This document shows, piece after piece, positions 7,834-11,687 of a stretch of DNA of 11,687 nucleotides. The DNA is from Desulfobacteraceae bacterium. Its GTDB lineage: Bacteria; Desulfobacterota; Desulfobacteria; Desulfobacterales; Desulfosarcinaceae. Each line of letters opens with the position of its first letter. Position 1 is the first letter of the stretch. The notes below the pieces were generated by a model that saw only the letters and a list, made by a program, of their open reading frames with translations, had not been told where the DNA came from and did no database searches. The translations under genes were made by a program, and so were the position numbers. The stretch is taken from positions 1-11,687 of the forward strand of contig JALVQM010000353.1 of assembly GCA_027025615.1 (NCBI GenBank), written 5' to 3'.

Positions 7834-7946
7834 GTTTTCCTGGGAAACTACCGGGAAACTCCTCCGAAGATGTAAAGGGCTATTGCCCGGCTTAGATTGA
7901 AGGGCAAATAGCTGCTGACTTTTTCTTTGTGAAGCCGGGAGATTAC
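7834..7946 (+). promoter_or_regulatory. Structured 5' leader with competing terminator-like hairpin and SD-sequestering pairing
   Basis: Read as RNA, GCTATTGCCC (7879-7888) pairs with GGGCAAATAGC (7902-7912), a 10-bp stem with one bulged A, followed 7 nt later by a T-tract (7920-7928, one C interruption). The right end of the first arm also belongs to CCCGGCTT (7886-7893), which is perfectly complementary over 8 bp to AAGCCGGG (7932-7939); that second segment holds the ribosome site GGGAG (7937-7941) of the next gene. The two pairings share CCC at 7886-7888 and cannot form fully together. Upstream, GGGAAACT occurs twice (7842-7849 and 7853-7860), giving GTTTTCC (7834-7840) two possible partners. 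This looks like a regulatory leader (attenuator or riboswitch-like). I cannot assign it to a known class; since moaA lies in the operon, the molybdenum-cofactor riboswitch deserves a check. Confidence 0.45.
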
Positions 7947-9104
7947 ATGGAAGATTTGCTCAAACGGATGCCGGAATACGAAAACCAAATCCGGGCGTTG
8001 ATGGAAACCATCATCACCAATATTGTTTTACTTGGACAGATTCCTGCACCGACTTTTAAAGAGAAGGCACGTGTATCGGCCTTTCTGGAACGCCTGGCGG
8101 AATTCCAGGTAGATGAATGCACAACGGACGGCTATAGAAATCCCATTGGCATCATCAGAGGCAGTTCTCCAAGTCGCCCCCCGATTTTCGTTGTAGCCCA
8201 CATGGATACTCCTTTTGGTTATGACGTGGATCATAATTTTACCATCAGAAAAAATGCAATTTACGGGGCCGGCTTGCTGGACAACTCCGTCGGAGTAGGA
8301 GTCCTGGCCTCCCTGCCGGAAATCTTCCGTCAACTCAAGCTGGAGTTTGAATCCGACATAGTTCTGGCCGGGGTTATCCAATCCATAGGCAAGGGAAATC
8401 TGAGGGGGATACGTCATCTTCTGAAGACCTGGTCGACTCCCATCAGGGGGGCGGTTTGTATAGAGAGCGGAGAGCTTGGCAGGTTGAATTATTATTCCGA
8501 CGGTATGATCCGGGGGGAAATAAAATGTAGAATAAACCGTTCAGGTCACCGGCGGCAACGTTTCAGACCCAATGCCATTCTGGTCCTTAACGAAGTAATC
8601 AACCAGATATTGGAGTTACGCCTGCCATTGAAACCACGCAGCAAAATTGTAATCGGCAAAATCAACGGTGGCCTTAAACATGGTCAAATAGCTCACGAAG
8701 CCACCCTTGGTTTTGAAATCCACAGCGATTCTGATGACATGGTCAAAAGTCTCTTTAATGACATCAATGATATCGTCGATGGGCTTGGCCATGAGTACGA
8801 AGTACAGATCGATCTTAAAACAATAAGTAACGTAAGAGCTTCCCGGCTGCGCTTTAATCACCCGCTGGTAAAAACCACCAGAGCCATAATGGGAGAACTG
8901 GGGCTTAAACCAATCAGTGAACCGAGTGAATCAGAATTGTCTATTTTCCTTTCACGCAAGATACCCGCTGTAACACTAGGTATATCTTATGGTGAAAGCT
9001 ACCAGCAAAAAAGTTCGGTAATCAAGATCGAACCCATGTTCCGCGGTATTGCGCAGATCGTCGGTGTGATTGCGGCTATCGACAGTGGAGTTTGCGATGA
9101 ATAG
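7947..9104 (+). CDS. M20-like metallopeptidase homologue with missing metal ligands
   Basis: The 385-residue protein follows the M20/M28-type co-catalytic peptidase layout: an N-terminal helix (LGQIPAPTFKE), VVAHMDTPF with His85 and Asp87, and GLLDNSVGVGVLASLPE with the bridging Asp112. After that the active site degrades: where M20 enzymes have the catalytic Glu-Glu before a Gly-Leu-Arg-Gly-like turn, this has QSIGKGNLRG (145-153 region) with no acid; the next ligand position reads CIES (Glu173); and the C-terminal metal histidine region reads SYGESYQQKSSV without histidine. The lid domain is present, including a SGHRR loop. No signal peptide is seen. I start at ATG 7947, with GGGAG 5 nt before it; a GTG at 7929 is in frame but overlaps the ribosome site. 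The gene overlaps gpgS by 8 nt, so both are probably made together. It may be a binding or regulatory pseudoenzyme, or use altered metal chemistry. Fold call good, function unknown. Confidence 0.8.
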   Translation: MEDLLKRMPEYENQIRALMETIITNIVLLGQIPAPTFKEKARVSAFLERLAEFQVDECTTDGYRNPIGIIRGSSPSRPPIFVVAHMDTPFGYDVDHNFTIRKNAIYGAGLLDNSVGVGVLASLPEIFRQLKLEFESDIVLAGVIQSIGKGNLRGIRHLLKTWSTPIRGAVCIESGELGRLNYYSDGMIRGEIKCRINRSGHRRQRFRPNAILVLNEVINQILELRLPLKPRSKIVIGKINGGLKHGQIAHEATLGFEIHSDSDDMVKSLFNDINDIVDGLGHEYEVQIDLKTISNVRASRLRFNHPLVKTTRAIMGELGLKPISEPSESELSIFLSRKIPAVTLGISYGESYQQKSSVIKIEPMFRGIAQIVGVIAAIDSGVCDE

Positions 9105-10071
9105 AGACTGGCTGAAAAATAACACTTTTCATTGCTCTAACTTTGGTGATCTTAAAAAGCTGGTCGCACTGAAAAGGAAAAAAGGTCTTACAATCTCATT
9201 ATGTTTGCCTACCTTGAACGAGGAAAAAACAATCGGTAAAGAACTGGTGATATTAAAATCGGAATTGATGACCCGCTATCCACTCCTTGATGAAATAGTT
9301 GTCGTGGATTCAGGCAGCACCGATGATACCCGTTCCATAGCCAGGGCCTTCGGTGCCGACGTCTATAAAGCCGACGATATCCTGCCCCACCTGGAACCGT
9401 ACAAGGGCAAGGGTGAAAATCTCTGGAAGGCCCTCTACATTACCAAGGGTGATATTATTGTCTACCTGGATGCGGACATTAAAAACATTCACCACCGTTT
9501 TGTCTATGGACTTGTAGGCCCTTTATTGCTTTATGACCATATAAAATATGTCAAAGCTTTTTATGACCGCCCGATTGCAATAGGCAAGAACAAAATCAGA
9601 CCTACCGGCGGAGGGCGTGTGACAGAACTGGTGATCAGGCCGCTTTTCTCTCTTTTCTTCCCGGACCTGACACAAATCCTGCAACCCCTGTCAGGCGAAT
9701 ACGCAGGTTTCAGGGATATATTCGAAACAATTTCCTTTCCCATTGGATACGGCATTGAAACCAGTATGATCCTGGATATCTACCACAAATGGGGCCTGGA
9801 TGTTATCGCCCAGGTAGACCTTGAAAAAAGAGTACACCGTAACCAAGACACCAAGGCTCTTGGCAAGATGGCATTTGCCATCATGAAAACCTTCTTCAGC
9901 CGTACCGTCAACCTTGGCCTGTTAAATTTTGAAACTCCCCTGCATGACACCATGATTCAATACAATTTGGTTAAAAACGAAATTAAACCCGACCTGTTGA
10001 CCATAGAAGGCCTTGAGCGACCACCAATAATCGAAATTCCAGAATACAGGAAACTTTTCAAGCGGAATTGA
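9097..10071 (+). CDS. gpgS: Glucosyl-3-phosphoglycerate synthase (GT81 family)
   Basis: GpgS transfers glucose from an NDP-glucose to 3-phosphoglycerate, giving glucosyl-3-phosphoglycerate, precursor of the compatible solute glucosylglycerate (and, in mycobacteria, of methylglucose polysaccharides). The 324 residues match the GT-A layout: LPTLNEEKTIGKEL (38-50), EIVVVDSGSTDDTRSIA with the nucleotide-binding DSGSTDDT, PYKGKGENLWKAL, IVYLDADI with the metal-binding Asp125-x-Asp127, the family-specific TGGGRVTEL (170-178) for phosphoglycerate, LQPLSGEYAG, GYGIET (217-222), and AQVDLEKRVHRN, where His247 would be the metal histidine. ATG 9097 lies inside the end of the M20-like gene with GGAG at 9087-9090; a TTG at 9070 is less likely. 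The partner phosphatase GpgP is not in this window. A mannosyl (MpgS, GT78) role is less likely because the motif order matches GpgS of Mycobacterium. Confidence 0.9.
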   Translation: MNRDWLKNNTFHCSNFGDLKKLVALKRKKGLTISLCLPTLNEEKTIGKELVILKSELMTRYPLLDEIVVVDSGSTDDTRSIARAFGADVYKADDILPHLEPYKGKGENLWKALYITKGDIIVYLDADIKNIHHRFVYGLVGPLLLYDHIKYVKAFYDRPIAIGKNKIRPTGGGRVTELVIRPLFSLFFPDLTQILQPLSGEYAGFRDIFETISFPIGYGIETSMILDIYHKWGLDVIAQVDLEKRVHRNQDTKALGKMAFAIMKTFFSRTVNLGLLNFETPLHDTMIQYNLVKNEIKPDLLTIEGLERPPIIEIPEYRKLFKRN

Positions 10072-10073
10072 GC

Positions 10074-11057
10074 ATGACCGGCAACCTCATCGATCGACAC
10101 AACCGCCATCTTAATTATTTGCGGATTTCAATCACCGACCGCTGCAACTTGAGATGTATCTACTGCATGCCTGATGGCAGACTCCCCAAGCTTGACCACA
10201 AGCAGATTCTAACCTACGAAGAAATTTTGCGGATTGTCAAACTGGGAGTCAAATTGGGTATAAACAAGGTCCGGATTACGGGCGGCGAGCCCCTGGTTCG
10301 CCGGGGAGTTTACGATTTCCTGAAAAAACTGACGGAAATTTCTGGTATTCAAGACGTCTCCTTGACCACCAACGGACTTTTGCTGGGTCACAACCTTGAG
10401 AAATTACAAGCGGCAGGCATCAAACGGGTCAACATCAGTCTCGACACCCTCGACCGAAACAAATACCGCATGATCAGCGGTTACGATCACTTCAACCAGG
10501 TATGGCAAAGCATCATCGACGCCTGGCAAAAGGGTTTTGCTCCAATCAAGCTCAACATGGTAGTCCTAAAAGGGATTAACGACAACGAGCTGGAAAAATT
10601 CGCTGAATTATCCCTGCGCTACCCGTTCCATTGCAGGTTCATTGAATATATGCCCATAGGTCTTTCCGGCATTGACCCTGACCAGCACATTCTTACCCCT
10701 GAAATAATGGAACGCGTCAGCAGACTTGGCAAACTTGAACCTGTTGCCAACGATCGCAACGACGGGCCTGCAAGGCGTTATCGCCTTCCAGGTGCTATTG
10801 GTGAGGTTGGTTTTATAAGTGCTCTGAGTCATCATTTCTGTGATAGCTGTAACAGGTTACGCCTGACTGCAAGTGGTAAATTGAGAGCCTGCCTGCTATC
10901 TGACCAGCAGATAGATCTAAGAGAACCCCTGCGCCGGGAATGCTCGGACCAAGAACTCATAGAACTTTTCCATCAATGTGTGCTCTCAAAGCAGGCTGGT
11001 CACCATTTGGCTGAAAATATTCTAATAAAATCACAGATGTCTAAAATCGGAGGATAG
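10074..11057 (+). CDS. moaA: GTP 3',8-cyclase MoaA (radical SAM, molybdenum cofactor synthesis)
   Basis: MoaA starts molybdopterin synthesis: a radical-SAM rearrangement turns GTP into 3',8-cyclo-GTP, which MoaC converts to cyclic pyranopterin monophosphate. The 327 residues are full length. The SAM-cluster cysteines are Cys24, Cys28 and Cys31 in DRCNLRCIYCMP; ITGGEPLVRRG follows. The second, substrate-binding cluster is held by Cys256, Cys259 and Cys273 in FCDSCNRLRLTASGKLRAC. The chain ends MSKIGG, preserving the C-terminal Gly-Gly needed for catalysis. The ATG at 10074 is 2 nt past the gpgS stop; an in-frame TTG at 10068 is less likely. The same cofactor core serves molybdenum and tungsten enzymes, typical of anaerobes. 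Linking it to gpgS has no clear biochemical reason; it may simply share a transcript. No moaC, moaB or moeA is visible here. Confidence 0.97.
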   Translation: MTGNLIDRHNRHLNYLRISITDRCNLRCIYCMPDGRLPKLDHKQILTYEEILRIVKLGVKLGINKVRITGGEPLVRRGVYDFLKKLTEISGIQDVSLTTNGLLLGHNLEKLQAAGIKRVNISLDTLDRNKYRMISGYDHFNQVWQSIIDAWQKGFAPIKLNMVVLKGINDNELEKFAELSLRYPFHCRFIEYMPIGLSGIDPDQHILTPEIMERVSRLGKLEPVANDRNDGPARRYRLPGAIGEVGFISALSHHFCDSCNRLRLTASGKLRACLLSDQQIDLREPLRRECSDQELIELFHQCVLSKQAGHHLAENILIKSQMSKIGG

Positions 11058-11483
11058 ACTATTCCAGATCGGCAATCAAAAGCCGGTGGCCCTGCAAAGA
11101 AAACCCGGGCTGGGAGGTATCCAAGGCTACATTTACTTGCACACCAGTTCGCCTAACCCGGGAAAAGCAATCTTTAATACAAAATTTTTGAAGCCATCAG
11201 CTTCCAATAAATCGAGGCTTCTATCAAAGTTTATCGCCTGTATCAACAAAAAACTTTAGATATTTTTTGAAATTTTCTTGCCCTCCAAACGCTTTTGCCC
11301 CCTGGTCCGACAGTCAAAGAGTATCTGCTCTGCCGACAAAGCCCTTGCTTGACCATGTTGGTTATGATAGTTCAGTAGTTTAAAGGGGATGGGCTGTTTT
11401 GACGATTGACCGGCTTTGCAAAACAGTTCGCTGGATCACCTCTTATTATCCACTTGGCCTGGTTTCTAAATACGAGGTTGTAA
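11058..11483 (+). other. Intergenic region after moaA, no gene recognised
   Basis: These 426 bases lack a convincing coding frame on either strand. They contain a repeated AACCCGGG (11102-11109 and 11155-11162), small hairpins around 11190-11221 (GAAGC can pair with GCTTC at 11200-11204, or GAAGCC with GGCTTC at 11216-11221), and an AT-rich stretch at 11222-11270. TTGACC-like boxes occur at 11349, 11399 and 11406, but none is followed at proper spacing by a good -10 box. Confidence 0.6.
11226..11268 (+). terminator. Weak intrinsic terminator candidate downstream of moaA
   Basis: AAAGTTT (11226-11232) and AAACTTT (11251-11257) form a perfect 7-bp arm pair with an 18-nt loop, followed shortly by six Ts (11263-11268). 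The stem is AT-rich and the loop long, so it would be inefficient. It is the best candidate for ending the moaA transcript, about 170 nt past the stop. Confidence 0.3.
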
Positions 11484-11687
11484 ATGGAGCGGGTACAGCC
11501 ATATTCACCCAACACACTCCAATCAGAAGAAGTAAGCCCGGGCGAAAAGGAGCAATTGAGAAAAGATATTGCCTCTGGGGGCAGCCATAGGCCGGTAAAA
11601 TCAAGTCGACGTCCAATAAGCCGACAACAAATTATCAACAAAATAAACCTGCTTAATTTCCAGGATCGCAACCTTTCCATAATATTC
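11484..11687 (+). CDS. Hypothetical protein, N-terminal 68 residues (runs off right edge)
   Basis: An open frame starts at ATG 11484 and stays open to the last base of the window. A TAA codon stands immediately before the ATG in the same frame, and GAGG (11474-11477) sits 6 nt upstream as a good ribosome site, which fixes the start. The visible residues are hydrophilic and charged (SEEVSPGEKEQLRKDIASGG), then shift to SRRPISRQQIINKINLLNFQ, ending in a strand-like LSIIF. The INKINLLNFQD stretch vaguely recalls the region before PilZ domains in some deltaproteobacterial proteins, but that is from memory and weak. The rest of the gene is needed for any identification. Two overlapping open frames here (minus 11372-11680, plus from 11399) lack a comparable start site. 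Confidence 0.55.
   Translation, partial: MERVQPYSPNTLQSEEVSPGEKEQLRKDIASGGSHRPVKSSRRPISRQQIINKINLLNFQDRNLSIIF

Noticed and set aside
7714..7928. Known riboswitch classes (cobalamin, c-di-GMP-I) in the leader region
   Set aside because: I could not find the B12 box or the c-di-GMP aptamer core sequences; only an unassigned structured leader is supported.
11058..11159. 33 sense codons in the moaA frame after its stop, suggesting readthrough or a frameshifted longer gene
   Set aside because: MoaA ends with the canonical MSKIGG tail, so the TAG is the true stop; the extension has no family resemblance.
11399..11427. Sigma-54-like element (TTGACC-N4-TTGCA) before the last gene
   Set aside because: The essential GG of the -24 element is missing, so it does not meet the consensus.
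11372..11680. 102-residue minus-strand open frame at the right edge
   Set aside because: It is antisense to the + strand frame with a good ribosome site, and its sequence is rich in Trp, Cys and Arg with no recognisable motif.

Overview
The window is bacterial chromosome, densely coded, with no phage, transposon or CRISPR signal. Eight of the nine full-length or near-full-length protein genes read on the + strand; one (pyrF) reads leftward off the left edge. The gene families suggest a Desulfobacterota-type (deltaproteobacterial) anaerobe: a fused uroporphyrinogen-III methyltransferase/synthase next to hemC, a SelA selenocysteine enzyme, an HDOD signalling protein and MoaA. That taxonomic guess is inference from gene content only; no marker gene is present.

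Layout: (1) 1-558, minus strand: 186 codons from the N-terminus of PyrF, with a good sigma-70-like promoter at 605-633. (2) 777-4924: three co-directional genes, a CheD-HDOD fusion, selA, and a protein joining what looks like a catalytically dead GGDEF domain to a TPR array. selA and the TPR gene are 4 nt apart. (3) 5026-7713: a tetrapyrrole operon of a small FmdB-type zinc ribbon, hemC and cobA-hemD, with overlapping stops and starts. It carries porphobilinogen to uroporphyrinogen III and on to precorrin-2, the branch point to siroheme, cobalamin and the siroheme-dependent heme route. (4) 7714-11057: a promoter candidate, a roughly 115-nt structured leader with two mutually exclusive pairings, then an M20-like peptidase homologue lacking several metal ligands, gpgS (glucosyl-3-phosphoglycerate synthase) and moaA. 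The last three are overlapping or 2 nt apart. (5) 11058-11483: non-coding, with one weak terminator candidate. (6) 11484-11687: start of another gene, cut by the right edge.

The least ordinary parts are the leader before the M20-like gene, where a segment can pair either in a terminator-like hairpin or with the ribosome binding site; the translationally coupled M20-like/gpgS pair; and the two signalling proteins of unusual architecture flanking selA. I found no clearly new defence or mobile system. All motif and coordinate statements come from reading the sequence; no homology search or folding program was run.
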